64,000 bases of DNA from Verrucomicrobiota bacterium (GTDB lineage: Bacteria > Verrucomicrobiota > Verrucomicrobiia > CAIQCK01): contig JACRQF010000010.1 of assembly GCA_016222825.1 (NCBI GenBank), positions 744,001 through 808,000 on the forward strand, given 5' to 3'. Numbering within the stretch: position 1 is the stretch's first letter; every line of letters begins with the position of its first letter. Made by a program: the position numbers and the translations under genes. Positions 44,411 through 54,524 of the stretch are shown here, one piece after another. Under the pieces are notes generated by a model. It was not told where the DNA came from. It saw only the letters and a program-made list of their open reading frames with translations, and ran no database searches.

Positions 44411-45280
44411 CTATTTCTCCTGCGCCAGGCGAGCCGAATACGCGCGCCACGTCTTCATGGACTCGGCAAGATGCTCTTTCACATCGCCACGGATGCCGAA
44501 GCATTGAAGACCGATGGGGCCTTTGTAGCCAAGCTCCTTCAGCGTCTTCAGCATCCCGCAGACATCGAACGAGCCTCGGCCGAGCGGCTGGATGTAGTTC
44601 GCCCAGCCGGGCTTCTCGTCGCGCTCGTCGGCGCCGTTGATCGAAACCGCCCAAAGCCTCGGCATGGCTCTTGCCAGCAGCGGCTTGTAATCGCGGCTCT
44701 TGTCTGCTCGCAGCCAGTGGCAGAGGTTGAACATGCAGCCGACATTCGGCCGGTTCACCTTTTCCGCGACGCGCACAGAGTCCTCGATACGCTCGACCCA
44801 GTCGTTGACGTGCGGGTAGAGCAACAACTGCGCGCCTGATTCGCGCGCGAGGTCGGACATCTCGCGGAGTATCTCCACGGCCCGCGCGTCGCCCGCGGTG
44901 TCCGAAGGCTTCATGCCGCTGATGAGCAGGCAGAACTGGACGCCGCGGCCCTTGATGAGCGCGAGCACGTCCTTGAATTGCGGCTCGTAGGCGGGCTTGT
45001 CCGGCGCGATGTTCACCTTCATCGTGATCTGGAACAGTTTCAGCCCCGCGTCGTCGAGCGTCTTCAACCGCTCGGCGACCTTGTCGAGCCAGATGTGGCC
45101 GACGCCGGCGTAGCCAAGCTCCTTGAGCATGTCGGCCTGCTCCTTGAACGACCGTTTCTTGGCGTCGTGCCAGTCAATGCAGAACGGGAAGAAGGGGTTC
45201 GGCAGCGTGTCGGCGGCGCGAACGGGGCCGGAGGCGAAGATCAGCAGGACGGCGGTGAGGATTCTCGTCAGGTGTTTCAT
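44411..45280 (-). CDS. Secreted sugar phosphate isomerase/epimerase-like TIM-barrel protein
   Basis: 289 residues with signal peptide ending GPVRAAD. It shares NPFF near the mature start, EQADMLKELGYAGVG, MFNLCHWLRAD, VSINGADE, IQPLGRG and GPIGLQCFGIRGD with the protein at 42791, so the two are paralogues flanking DUF1080. It is the first gene of the minus-strand operon, and its promoter should lie in 45281-45485, opposite the GH51 operon. It may isomerise, or eliminate from, a 3-keto sugar. Chemistry is inferred from the neighbours only. Confidence 0.85.
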   Translation of the reverse strand: MKHLTRILTAVLLIFASGPVRAADTLPNPFFPFCIDWHDAKKRSFKEQADMLKELGYAGVGHIWLDKVAERLKTLDDAGLKLFQITMKVNIAPDKPAYEPQFKDVLALIKGRGVQFCLLISGMKPSDTAGDARAVEILREMSDLARESGAQLLLYPHVNDWVERIEDSVRVAEKVNRPNVGCMFNLCHWLRADKSRDYKPLLARAMPRLWAVSINGADERDEKPGWANYIQPLGRGSFDVCGMLKTLKELGYKGPIGLQCFGIRGDVKEHLAESMKTWRAYSARLAQEK

Positions 45281-45485
45281 GGCATTCTCATTTCATTCAA
45301 CGCTGGCAAAAAGCGGGGCGCAGTCTGAACTCCCCCGGAAGCATCGTCAATCCCAAGCTGCGAAGTTGGTCGGCCGCAAAATGGTTGAACTTGGACGCAA
45401 TCTGGCGTTGGCGTGCAAAGGCGGCTCCGGTAGTCTGCGGCCAGTTCTGTCGTGTAGGCTGAAGCAATCAAACAGGAGCCGTTTT
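45281..45485. promoter_or_regulatory. Divergent promoter region between two sugar operons
   Basis: About 205 bases separate the minus-strand Gfo/Idh-TIM-DUF1080 operon from the plus-strand glycoside hydrolase operon, so both must be transcribed from here. I see an AGGAG ribosome site before 45486 but no operator I can name. A shared regulator would fit linked sugar use. Confidence 0.4.
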
Positions 45486-47891
45486 ATGAAGACCAACCTC
45501 TCCGTCATTTGTTCGTTGCTTGTGTGCGGCGCCGTTCTCAACTGTGGCGCCGAGCAGACCGCAACCTTGACTGTCGAAGCCAGCAAGTCCGGCCACAAGA
45601 TCGCCCCGACGCTGTGGGGCATCTTCTTCGAGGATATCAACCTCTCTGCCGACGGCGGCATATATCCCGAGTTGGTGCGCAACCGGTCGTTTGAGGACTT
45701 CGAAAAGGAGTCGCGCGACGACACGGAGGGCGAGAAGAAGAAGGAGTTGCTATTCTGGAGCGTGCGCACCAACGGCAACGCGACAGCCAGCGTCGCGATT
45801 GACGACAGCCAGCCGCTGAATCCGTTCAACCGGCGCAGCCTGCGATGGGACATCAACGGTGCGACGAGCATCGTCAACGAAGGCTACTACGGGATGGGGA
45901 TCAAAGCGGGCGCGGATTACCGCCTCTCGCTGGCGGCGCGGGCGACGAATGGTTTCAGCGGCGCGCTGGACGTGACAATCGAGGGACAGTCGGGCCAGTC
46001 GCTGGCGAAGGGGAAGATTGAAGGTATTGGTGGCGGTTGGAAGACGTTCACTCTCGATCTGAAGGCCACAGGGACGGATGCGCAGGCGCGGTTGGTCATC
46101 GGCGCGGCGGGGAAAGGAACGATGTGGCTCGACATGGTGTCGTTGATGCCGAAGGAGACTTGGAAAAACCACGGGTTGCGGCCTGACCTTTGCGAGATGC
46201 TCGCGGCGATGAAGCCGTCGTTCGTGCGTTTCCCCGGCGGGTGCTGGGTCGAAGGCCATGACATGTCGAAGATGTATCAGTGGAAGAACACCATCGGCGA
46301 CATCGCTTGCCGCACGCCGCTCTGGAACATCTGGCATTACAACGCCACGCACGGTCTCGGCTACCACGAGTATCTTCAATTGAGCGAAGACCTCGGCGCG
46401 GAGCCGCTGTTCTGCATCAACGTCGGCATGTCGCACAAGGAAGTCGTGCCGATGGACCAGATGGGCCAGTGGGTGCAGGACGCGCTCGACGCCATCGAAT
46501 ACGCCAACGGGCCGACCAACACCGTCTGGGGAGGCCTGCGCGCCAAGAACGGCCACCCCGCGCCGTTCAACATGAAATACATGGAGATCGGCAACGAGAA
46601 TGGCGGGCCGGCCTATCACGAGCGCTGGCCGCTGTTCGTGAACGCCATCAAGGCGAAGTATCCGCAGATGCAGCTCATCGCCAACGTCTGGGGCGGCTAT
46701 CCCTCGAACTCGCCGCCCGCGATCATTGACGAGCATTACTACAACGTGCCGGAGTTCTTCATGGCGCAGGCCGGCAAATACGACAAATACGATCGCAAGG
46801 GGCCGAAGGTCTTCGTCGGCGAATACGCCGTCACGCGCGACTGCGGTCTCGGCAACCTCCGCGGCGCCGTCGGCGAGGCGGCGTTCATGACCGGCATGGA
46901 GCGCAACTCCGACGTGGTCATCATGGCCAGCTACGCGCCGCTGTTCTGCAACGCGAACCACAAACGCTGGCCCATCAACCTCATCAACTTCGACAGCGCC
47001 CGCGCGTTCGGCCTGCCGGGCTACTACGTGCAGAAGCTCTTCAGCGAGCATCGCGGCGACGTCACCGTGCCGCTCGACGTGAAATCGCCCGCGATGGACC
47101 AGCCCGGCCGCGCCGGCAACGTCGGCGTCGGCACATGGGCCACGCAGGCGGAGTTCAAGGACATCAAGGTGACGGCCAAGGACGGCCGCGTGCTCTTCGC
47201 GAGCGACTTCAGCAAGAACCACCGTGGTTGGAAACTTAACGGCGGCAAGTGGGAGGTCGCCGACGGCGCGCTGCGCCAGACCAGCCGCGACACCGGTGTC
47301 CATGCGATGATCGGCGAGAAGAACTGGCGGGACTACACGTTCACGCTCAAAGCCCGCAAGCTCGGTGGCGCGGAGGGTTTCCTGATCCCGTTCCAGGTCC
47401 AGCGCGACAAGGACAAGAGCTGGTGGAACCTCGGCGGCTGGGGCAACAAGGAGCACGGCCTCGAAGTGCCCGGCATCCACGCCGACCACGTCCCCGGCAA
47501 GATCGAGACGGGCCGCTGGTATGACATCAAGATCGAGTGCCTCGGCCCGCGCGTCCGCTGTTACCTCGACGGCAAGCTCATCCACGACGTGAAACGCGAG
47601 CCGTTGCAGTCCCTCTACGCCAGCGCCAGCCGCGTGAAGAAGACCGGCGAACTCATCCTCAAGGTCGTCAACGGCAACTCCCAGCCGCTCGCCACCGACA
47701 TCAGCCTCAAAGGCTTGGCGAAGGTGAAAACCGCCACCGCCATCGTCTTGACCTCCGCGAGTGCCGAAGACGAGAACACGCTGGATGAGCCGACGAAGGT
47801 CGTGCCGAAGACCGAAACGCTCAATATCTCCGGCCCGTCGTTCCGCCACACCTTCCCCGGCAACTCGGTGACGGTGTTGCGGCTGAAGTGA
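45486..47891 (+). CDS. Secreted GH51 alpha-L-arabinofuranosidase
   Basis: 801 residues from ATG 45486 (AGGAG upstream). Longer in-frame starts read back into the divergent gene. After the signal peptide, the family opening KIAPTLWGIFFEDINLSADGGIYPELVRNRSFE is clear. A carbohydrate-binding-like insertion (about 90-200) precedes the barrel. Catalytic acid/base Glu is about residue 371 in MEIGNENGG and the nucleophile about 446 in FVGEYAV. A further jelly-roll insert (about 555-705, LFASDFSKNHRGWKLNGGKW) resembling DUF1080 splits the C-terminal beta domain. It removes alpha-L-arabinofuranosyl groups from arabinan or arabinoxylan-type chains. It is the first gene of the polysaccharide operon. Confidence 0.9.
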   Translation: MKTNLSVICSLLVCGAVLNCGAEQTATLTVEASKSGHKIAPTLWGIFFEDINLSADGGIYPELVRNRSFEDFEKESRDDTEGEKKKELLFWSVRTNGNATASVAIDDSQPLNPFNRRSLRWDINGATSIVNEGYYGMGIKAGADYRLSLAARATNGFSGALDVTIEGQSGQSLAKGKIEGIGGGWKTFTLDLKATGTDAQARLVIGAAGKGTMWLDMVSLMPKETWKNHGLRPDLCEMLAAMKPSFVRFPGGCWVEGHDMSKMYQWKNTIGDIACRTPLWNIWHYNATHGLGYHEYLQLSEDLGAEPLFCINVGMSHKEVVPMDQMGQWVQDALDAIEYANGPTNTVWGGLRAKNGHPAPFNMKYMEIGNENGGPAYHERWPLFVNAIKAKYPQMQLIANVWGGYPSNSPPAIIDEHYYNVPEFFMAQAGKYDKYDRKGPKVFVGEYAVTRDCGLGNLRGAVGEAAFMTGMERNSDVVIMASYAPLFCNANHKRWPINLINFDSARAFGLPGYYVQKLFSEHRGDVTVPLDVKSPAMDQPGRAGNVGVGTWATQAEFKDIKVTAKDGRVLFASDFSKNHRGWKLNGGKWEVADGALRQTSRDTGVHAMIGEKNWRDYTFTLKARKLGGAEGFLIPFQVQRDKDKSWWNLGGWGNKEHGLEVPGIHADHVPGKIETGRWYDIKIECLGPRVRCYLDGKLIHDVKREPLQSLYASASRVKKTGELILKVVNGNSQPLATDISLKGLAKVKTATAIVLTSASAEDENTLDEPTKVVPKTETLNISGPSFRHTFPGNSVTVLRLK

Positions 47892-47909
47892 ACCGCGCAA
47901 AGGCAAGCG

Positions 47910-50900
47910 ATGGTCAGAATATTGTTGGCTTGTGCCCTCGCAGGCGGTGCCTTTGCCTCCGCAGAAGCATCCCGCGTCGAATTTGCGGGCGACTTCGCGC
48001 CAGCGGCAGACTGGGTAAAACCCTCGGAGAAGCCGTTTCGGGCTGAGGTCTGCCTCAACGGCGCGTGGCAGTTTCAGCCCGTGGCGGTGCCAGACGGCTT
48101 CAAACGCGGCAGCGGAGAGCCGCCTCAATTGCCAATGCCGAAGAGCGATGGTTGGGAAACGACGCCCATCAAGATTCCGTCGCCGTGGAACGTGAACACG
48201 TGGGGTGGCGGGCGGAATGTCGGCACGGGGACAGAGCGGCCGTTCTGGCCGGACTCGGTTTATTTCCCCAGCTATCCCGCCGCGTGGGACAAGGCTGAAA
48301 TGGGCTGGCTGCGGCGCACGTTCCGCGTGCCGGCGGACTGGGGAAAGCGGCGCGTCGTGTTGCATTTCGAGGCGGTGGCGGGCGACTGCCAAGTGCTCGT
48401 GAACGGCCAGCCTGCCGGGACGCACTTCGACAAGTATCTGCCGTTCGAGTTGGACATCACGCGGCTCGTGCGGCGCGACGGCGACAACGAGTTGCTCGTC
48501 GGCGTCCGCGCGCACGCGCTGTTCAACAAACAGAGCCAGCGTTACCCGAAGATGCGCGCGCCGTATCCGTGCGGCTCGATGACCGACCGACTCGTGGGCA
48601 TCTGGCAGGATGTGTTCCTGCTCGGCCTGCCGCCGGTGCGCGTCGCGGACGTGTTCGTGAAGCCGCTCGTGGACAAGGACACGCTGGAACTCGAAATCAC
48701 CGTCCGCAACGACAGCGAACGCGAGCAAGCCGTGGCCGTCGGCGGCGAAATCAGTCCAGCCTTCGCGTTGACTGGCGGGAGCGTCACAGTTCCTGCTGGC
48801 GCCACGGCAAAGCTCACGCTGCGCGAGCGCGTCAACGGCCGGCTCAAGCTCTGGGCGCCGGCCTCGCCGAATCTCTACGCGGCGGTGCTGTCAGTGAAGC
48901 AAGGCGAGCGCGTCGTGGACAGCCACTTTACGCGGTTCGGCTGGCGGCAGTTTGCGATTCGAGGGAACGAGTTGTTGCTCAACGGCCAACCCATCAAACT
49001 CACCGGCGACTTCTTGCATCCATTCGGGCCGTTCGTGCTGTCGCGCAGCTATGTGCAGGCGTGGTATCGGCTTATTCAGGACTTCGGCGGCAACTCCGTC
49101 CGCCCACACGCCCAGCCGCATCCGCGCCATTACCTCGAACTCGCCGACGAAATGGGCCTCGTCGCGCTCGACGAGACGGCGATTTTCGGCAGCGCGATCT
49201 CGCTGAACTTCGAGGAGCCGATGGCGTGGCAACGGTTCGCCGAGCACTACGACGGGCTGGTGTTGCGCGACCGCAATCATCCGAGCGTGCTCGGCTGGAG
49301 TTTCGGCAACGAGCTGTTCGCCATCTTCGACCATAACAACGTTCCGAAGGAGGTCGCCGACGGCTGGTATCGGCAACTGGCCGAACTCGGCGCGCGCGGC
49401 CGGCGGCTCGACCCGACGCGCGACTGGATTTCGTGCGACGGCGACGAAGACCTGCGCGGCATGCTGCCAGTCTGGAGCAAGCACTTCGGCCACGGCACGC
49501 CGCTCGACAGGCTGCCAAGCATCAACAAGCCGCTGATGGTCGGCGAATCCGGTGGCACCTATTACGCGCGCCCGAAGCAGATGGCGGAGTTCAACGGCGC
49601 GCGCGCCTACGAGAGCTACGTCGGCCGCAACGAGGCGCTGGCGATTGATGTCTATGACAACATCGTCCGCATGGCGCTCCCGCGGCTCTCTTACTTCTCC
49701 GCCAGCGAGACGGCATGGTTCGGCGTCGAGCATCTGAACTTCGGCTACCGAGACTTCACGCGCCTGCCCGGCAAAGAGGACGGCGTGTTCTTCACGAAGC
49801 CGTTTGAGGAGGGTAAGCCCGGCATCCAGCCGGAGCGCCTGCCGCCGTATGTCGCCGCGCTCAATCCCGGTTGGGATCCGTCGCTGCCGCTCTACAAGCC
49901 GCTGGCGATGTTCGACGCGCAGAAGGCCGCGTTGGCCAAAGGTGGCCCTCAGCCGTCGCCGTGGAGTCAGCGGACACAAACGCCGCCGCGTCCCGCTGCG
50001 CCTGCGCCGACCATCGAGAAAGTCGGTTTCATCGGCGACCGCAACGGTCTGCTCGCTAAGCGACTCAGAGCGCTCGGCGTGCCGCTGGCAGAAGGCGCGC
50101 AGGCGTTCAACATCGCAGACGGTGTCGCCCCAGCCGAAGACACCCCTGGCACAACGCTTGTCATGCTCAGCGGCGCGAACTCTTCAAAGCTTCAACCCTT
50201 CAACTGCTCCCTCACCGACCGCTCCGCCACGGCGCTCGTGCCGGATGCCGCGCATTCGTGGACCGCGCCGTTCGCGCTGCCGGACCTCTACTTTGCGGAG
50301 GACGGCCCCGACCGCTTCATCATGCGCCAGGGCATCGCGGGGCCGGTCGCGGAACGCGGGCGAGTGTTGCTGCGCGCGAGCGACACGGATTGGTCGTTGT
50401 TCAACGAAGCGCCGGAACACGCCAAGTGCGCCGCCGTCGTGCTGCACGAGCATCTCGTCAAACCCTCCGGCGCGGCACTCGTCGAGACCGTCCACGGCAA
50501 AGGCAAGCTGCTGCTCTGCTCGCTCGACTGGCGCGTGGCGTCCCGGCCGGCAAACACGTTCTGGCGTCGCCTGCTCACCAACGCCGGCATCAAGCTCGGC
50601 GAACCCGCCGATGCGAACGTTGCCGCGTTCGACGAGCATGGTGCGCTCCTCAACGCGCTGTCCATCGGCCGGTTTCCCGCCGCGAGCGTCGAGACCGCGT
50701 TGAACACCGACTTCATCGGCGAGGCGCGCAATCGCGGAACCGAACCCTCCGGGAAGTTCCGTTGGCAAACCGTCAACAGCCCCAGCCGCGACCGGTTCGT
50801 CTTGCAGCAACTCAAGCAAACCGGCCCGAAGTCGGGCGCGTTTGCGGTCTATTTCAGTTGCTGGGTGCGCAGCCCGCGCGCGCTGGATGACCTGCTGGCG

Positions 50901-51212
50901 GACGGTCCCGACGCGCCGCAGTGCACGACGTTCTGCTACGCCTCCGAGAAATGCCGGCTGTTCCTCAACGGTCGCGAAGTCCCGTCCGCGCGCCAGGAGC
51001 CGGCCGATTACCGCACGCGCTACCAGTTCGAGCGTCTGCCGCTCAAGAAAGGCTGGAATCATCTCCTGTTCAAAGTCGCCTCCAGCGAACTCGGCGGCGA
51101 GCATCCCGCGACGCTCGCCGTGCGGATGACCTCAAACAACGCCGAGTATTTCCGCCAGCTCGAGTCCGCCGTTGAAATGGCGACGGGCAAACTTGGAAGA
51201 AAAGGACCATGA
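47910..51212 (+). CDS. Secreted GH2-family glycoside hydrolase
   Basis: 1,100 residues with a signal peptide. The N-terminal sugar-binding domain of GH2 has LNGAWQFQPV, WLRRTFRVPADWGKRRVVLHFEAVAGDCQVLVNGQ and FELDITRLVRRDGDNELLVGV. A beta-sandwich and TIM barrel follow, with FGGNSVRPHAQPHPRHYLELADEMGL. The probable acid/base Glu is about residue 468 (GWSFGNELF) and the nucleophile about 546 (MVGESGG). The C-terminal third is long and looks like two non-catalytic modules. Specificity (galactosidase, glucuronidase, arabinosidase) cannot be fixed from sequence. It lies 18 bases after GH51 and overlaps the next start (ATGA). Confidence 0.87.
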   Translation: MVRILLACALAGGAFASAEASRVEFAGDFAPAADWVKPSEKPFRAEVCLNGAWQFQPVAVPDGFKRGSGEPPQLPMPKSDGWETTPIKIPSPWNVNTWGGGRNVGTGTERPFWPDSVYFPSYPAAWDKAEMGWLRRTFRVPADWGKRRVVLHFEAVAGDCQVLVNGQPAGTHFDKYLPFELDITRLVRRDGDNELLVGVRAHALFNKQSQRYPKMRAPYPCGSMTDRLVGIWQDVFLLGLPPVRVADVFVKPLVDKDTLELEITVRNDSEREQAVAVGGEISPAFALTGGSVTVPAGATAKLTLRERVNGRLKLWAPASPNLYAAVLSVKQGERVVDSHFTRFGWRQFAIRGNELLLNGQPIKLTGDFLHPFGPFVLSRSYVQAWYRLIQDFGGNSVRPHAQPHPRHYLELADEMGLVALDETAIFGSAISLNFEEPMAWQRFAEHYDGLVLRDRNHPSVLGWSFGNELFAIFDHNNVPKEVADGWYRQLAELGARGRRLDPTRDWISCDGDEDLRGMLPVWSKHFGHGTPLDRLPSINKPLMVGESGGTYYARPKQMAEFNGARAYESYVGRNEALAIDVYDNIVRMALPRLSYFSASETAWFGVEHLNFGYRDFTRLPGKEDGVFFTKPFEEGKPGIQPERLPPYVAALNPGWDPSLPLYKPLAMFDAQKAALAKGGPQPSPWSQRTQTPPRPAAPAPTIEKVGFIGDRNGLLAKRLRALGVPLAEGAQAFNIADGVAPAEDTPGTTLVMLSGANSSKLQPFNCSLTDRSATALVPDAAHSWTAPFALPDLYFAEDGPDRFIMRQGIAGPVAERGRVLLRASDTDWSLFNEAPEHAKCAAVVLHEHLVKPSGAALVETVHGKGKLLLCSLDWRVASRPANTFWRRLLTNAGIKLGEPADANVAAFDEHGALLNALSIGRFPAASVETALNTDFIGEARNRGTEPSGKFRWQTVNSPSRDRFVLQQLKQTGPKSGAFAVYFSCWVRSPRALDDLLADGPDAPQCTTFCYASEKCRLFLNGREVPSARQEPADYRTRYQFERLPLKKGWNHLLFKVASSELGGEHPATLAVRMTSNNAEYFRQLESAVEMATGKLGRKGP

Positions 51213-54200
51213 CCCACGCGCAGAGACGACTCGGACTGTTTCAACTTGCGCTGCTTTCAACTTTACTGTTCGCGGCGTTCACGTTGGCCACCGCCGCCGA
51301 CAGCGGGCTGAACCTTGCCTTGTTCGCGACGCCGGCCACGTCCTTCGTGTCGCCGCACGAGAAGCTCGATGCCATCAACGACGGCTCTGAGCCGGGTGGC
51401 GTGAACGACAAGAGCCACGGTTGCTACGGCAATTTTCCGAAGAAGGGCACGCAGTGGGTCGAGCTGGCTTGGGAACAGCCAGTCTGCACGCGAAAGGTGG
51501 ATGTGTATTGGTGGGACGACAGCCACGGCGTGCGCCTGCCAGTGGCGGCGCGGCTGCTTTACTGGGACGGAAAAGAGTTCGCGCCGGTCAAAGGTGACAC
51601 CGCGCTCGGCGTGGTCGGCGGACGCTGGAACACCGCCACGTTCGCCGAGGTGAAGACAACGAAACTGCGGCTCGAGTTCGATTCGCAGCCGAAGTTCTCC
51701 ACCGGCATCATCGAGTGGAAGGTTCATGATTCCGGCAACTCACCGAAGCTCGCGCCGCGCGTGACAGCCGGTGCCAATCGGACGGTTGTGCTCCCCGCGA
51801 GGGTCCGGTTGCAGGGGTCTGTTCGCGGTGCGGTTGAATCAGTCGAATGGAGCAAGCAGTCCGGGCCGGGGAACGTGACCTTTTCCAATGCGAAGGCGTT
51901 GGCGACCTCGGCGGCTTTCTCAAAACCCGGTGATTACGTGCTGAATCTCGTTGGCATCAACGGCGGCCAGTCGGCATCCGACACGCTGAGCGTCCACGTG
52001 GAGCCGATGGCTTTTGCGGGCGCGGCGGCAACTGCCGAGATCCCGCCGCTGGCAACGCTGGCGGTCAAGAACGCCGCGCCTGTCCGCGCCGAGCCGTTCG
52101 ACCTCGCCGATGTGCGGTTGCTGGAGAGTCCGTTCAAGCAGGCGAGGGAAACGGATCGCGCTTATCTGCTCGAACTCGAGCCGATGCGGTTCCTGGCGTT
52201 CTTCCAGAAGCACGCCGGTCTACTGGAAGGAGACGTCTTCCTCGGCTGGGAGCCGAAGGGGCTGGGTGGCGGCCCCGCGAAGGCGATGATTGGCCACTAT
52301 CTTTCGGCCTGTTCGTCCATGTATCGCGCGACGGGCGACCCGAAGCTCGCGGAACGCGTCAACATGCTGGTGGCCGGATTGGCAAAGTGCCAACAGGTTT
52401 CCGGCAACGCTGGATTGCTGGTCTCGAATGCCGAAAAGAAAGCCTTCGAAGAGTGGGCGGCTGGCAACCTGCGCGCCGAGGGCAACCGGCTCAATGGCAT
52501 CGGCATTCCCTGGTATGACACGAGCAAGCTCTACAACGGGCTGTTCGACGCCTACCACTTGTGCGGGAACAAACAGTCGCGCGAGGTTCTCGTGCGGCTG
52601 GCCGATTGGTGCGCCAGCGTGGTTGGCAAATTTGACGACGCCCAATTGCAGCAGATGCTCGCGGCCGAACACGGCGATATCGCCGACGCGCTCGCCAACG
52701 TCTATGCGATGACCGGCGAGCCGCGCCATCTTGCGCTGGCGAAGAAGTTCCGCCACGACTCGGTCTTCGCGCCGATTGCGGTCGGCACCGACTGCCTCGA
52801 CATGATGCACGCGAACACGCAGATTCCGAAGTTCCGCGGCTATCAACGCACGCACGAACTTACCGGCGAGGCCTATTGGGGAAACGCCGCGAGCAACTTC
52901 TGGCGGTTCGTGGCGCTGGAGCGTTCCTACGCCAACGGCGGGAACAGTTATCACGAGCACTTCCATCCACGCGACAAGTTCGAGGAAGCGATGCGCGTCA
53001 CGCCGGGTCCGGAGACCTGCAACACCTACAACATGCTCCGGCTCACGCACCATCTCTTCACGGAAACGGGCGACGCCACGAAGCTGGATTACTACGAGCG
53101 CGCGCTCTACAACCAGATTCTGCCGTCGCAGCATCCGCGCGGCGGGTTCACCTATTATCAAGGCGTGTTGCCCGGCGCCTACCGGACCTACTCGGACCGC
53201 GAATACATCTTCTGGTGCTGTGTGGGCACCGGCATGCAGAACCACGGCCTTTACGGCGAGGCGATCTACGCGCACCAGGGCGACCGCCTGCTGGTCAATC
53301 TCTTCATCCCGTCCGAGCTGAACTGGCATGAGCAGGGTGCGCGCATCACGCAGACGACTGCCTTCCCGGATGAACCGCGCACCAAGCTGCAGATGAAACT
53401 TTCCGTGCCGAAGCAGTTCACCGTGGCGGTGCGACATCCGGCGTGGATCGCGCCCGGCCAACTCAAACTCGCGGTGAACGGCCAGCCGGTCCCGGCGAAG
53501 AGCCGTCCCGGCAGCTACGCCGACGTGACGCGCGAGTGGAAGGACGGCGACGTGTTGAGCGTCGAGTTGCCGATGAATCTCCGCACCGAGATGCTTCCTA
53601 ACAGCACGTCCTACGTCGCCGTGTTCTACGGACCCATTCTGTTGGCCGCGAAGCTCGGCCGCGAGGGGTTGGCGGACGAGGATTTCCGTGGCGTCGCGGC
53701 GATGCCCGCAAAGAACAAGCTCCCAGCGGCGAAACTGCCAACGATCGTCGTGCCGGTGGCCGAGATTGCCGCGCATATCGAGAAGGCGGCCGGCGATGCG
53801 CTCCAGTTCAAGACGCGCGACCTTTGCAGGCCGGTGGACGCTACGCTCGTGCCGGTCAACCGGATTTACGACGAGCGGTATTCCGCGTATTTCCGCCTGA
53901 CCTCCCATGAGACGTGGGAGCAGGACAAGGCTCGCTGGACCGCCGAGGAACAGCGCGAGCGCGAACTGGAGTCGCTGACCGTGGACGAAGTGCGCGTCGG
54001 CGAACAGCAGCCCGAAGTGGACCACATGATGCAGAGTCTCCGCAGCCAGGCGAGCCGGCCCGGCCAGCGTCCCGACATCGGCCGACTCTGGCGCGAGGCC
54101 GTCAACGGCGGCTGGTTCTCCTACGAGATGAAAGTGGACCCGAACAAACCGATGGCGTTGCTCTGCACCTACTGGGGCGGAGACAACGGCCCGCGCGGCT

Positions 54201-54394
54201 TCAACGTGCTGGTGAACGACAAAGTCATCGCCACCGAAGGCATCGTTGGAAGCGCCGGCGAGTTCGTGCAGAGGCTCTACGCGATTCCGGCCGAACCGAC
54301 GCGAGGCAAGAGCGTGATCCGGGTGAAGTTCCTCGCGCACGGAGGCAAGCTGACCGCGAAGGTTTTCGATTGCCGGACGTTAATCGGGAAATGA
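51209..54394 (+). CDS. Secreted GH127/GH146-type beta-L-arabinofuranosidase with N-terminal binding modules
   Basis: 1,061 residues. After a signal peptide, an F5/8 type C-like domain (about 30-170) and a PKD-like beta domain (about 180-270) lead to the DUF1680/GH127 (alpha/alpha)6 barrel: VRLLESPFKQARETDRAYLLELEPMRFL. The metal and catalytic residues of the family are present: Glu about 583 (YHEHFHP), Glu 602 and Cys 604 (PETCNTYNML), and Cys 670 and 671 (WCCVGTGMQNHG). A Cys acts as nucleophile beside a zinc site. The sequence around the Cys pair is closest to GH146. It releases beta-L-arabinofuranose. A final C-terminal domain (about 930-1061) is typical of this group. The start overlaps the GH2 stop. 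Confidence 0.88.
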   Translation: MTHAQRRLGLFQLALLSTLLFAAFTLATAADSGLNLALFATPATSFVSPHEKLDAINDGSEPGGVNDKSHGCYGNFPKKGTQWVELAWEQPVCTRKVDVYWWDDSHGVRLPVAARLLYWDGKEFAPVKGDTALGVVGGRWNTATFAEVKTTKLRLEFDSQPKFSTGIIEWKVHDSGNSPKLAPRVTAGANRTVVLPARVRLQGSVRGAVESVEWSKQSGPGNVTFSNAKALATSAAFSKPGDYVLNLVGINGGQSASDTLSVHVEPMAFAGAAATAEIPPLATLAVKNAAPVRAEPFDLADVRLLESPFKQARETDRAYLLELEPMRFLAFFQKHAGLLEGDVFLGWEPKGLGGGPAKAMIGHYLSACSSMYRATGDPKLAERVNMLVAGLAKCQQVSGNAGLLVSNAEKKAFEEWAAGNLRAEGNRLNGIGIPWYDTSKLYNGLFDAYHLCGNKQSREVLVRLADWCASVVGKFDDAQLQQMLAAEHGDIADALANVYAMTGEPRHLALAKKFRHDSVFAPIAVGTDCLDMMHANTQIPKFRGYQRTHELTGEAYWGNAASNFWRFVALERSYANGGNSYHEHFHPRDKFEEAMRVTPGPETCNTYNMLRLTHHLFTETGDATKLDYYERALYNQILPSQHPRGGFTYYQGVLPGAYRTYSDREYIFWCCVGTGMQNHGLYGEAIYAHQGDRLLVNLFIPSELNWHEQGARITQTTAFPDEPRTKLQMKLSVPKQFTVAVRHPAWIAPGQLKLAVNGQPVPAKSRPGSYADVTREWKDGDVLSVELPMNLRTEMLPNSTSYVAVFYGPILLAAKLGREGLADEDFRGVAAMPAKNKLPAAKLPTIVVPVAEIAAHIEKAAGDALQFKTRDLCRPVDATLVPVNRIYDERYSAYFRLTSHETWEQDKARWTAEEQRERELESLTVDEVRVGEQQPEVDHMMQSLRSQASRPGQRPDIGRLWREAVNGGWFSYEMKVDPNKPMALLCTYWGGDNGPRGFNVLVNDKVIATEGIVGSAGEFVQRLYAIPAEPTRGKSVIRVKFLAHGGKLTAKVFDCRTLIGK

Positions 54395-54524
54395 TCCGTA
54401 AACATCCAACAACGCAGTTGCTGGCGTTAGGTCAAGAATCGGCATGTAATAGTCAAGGATAGCCATTTTATGTGGCACGAGCGCAGGGCAGTATTCACCA
54501 ACAACCGATGAAAGACACACTGCC

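Noticed and set aside
45750..48728. 992-codon minus-strand open frame
   Set aside because: It is antisense to the GH51 and GH2 genes, which carry clear catalytic motifs. Its product is low in recognisable structure.
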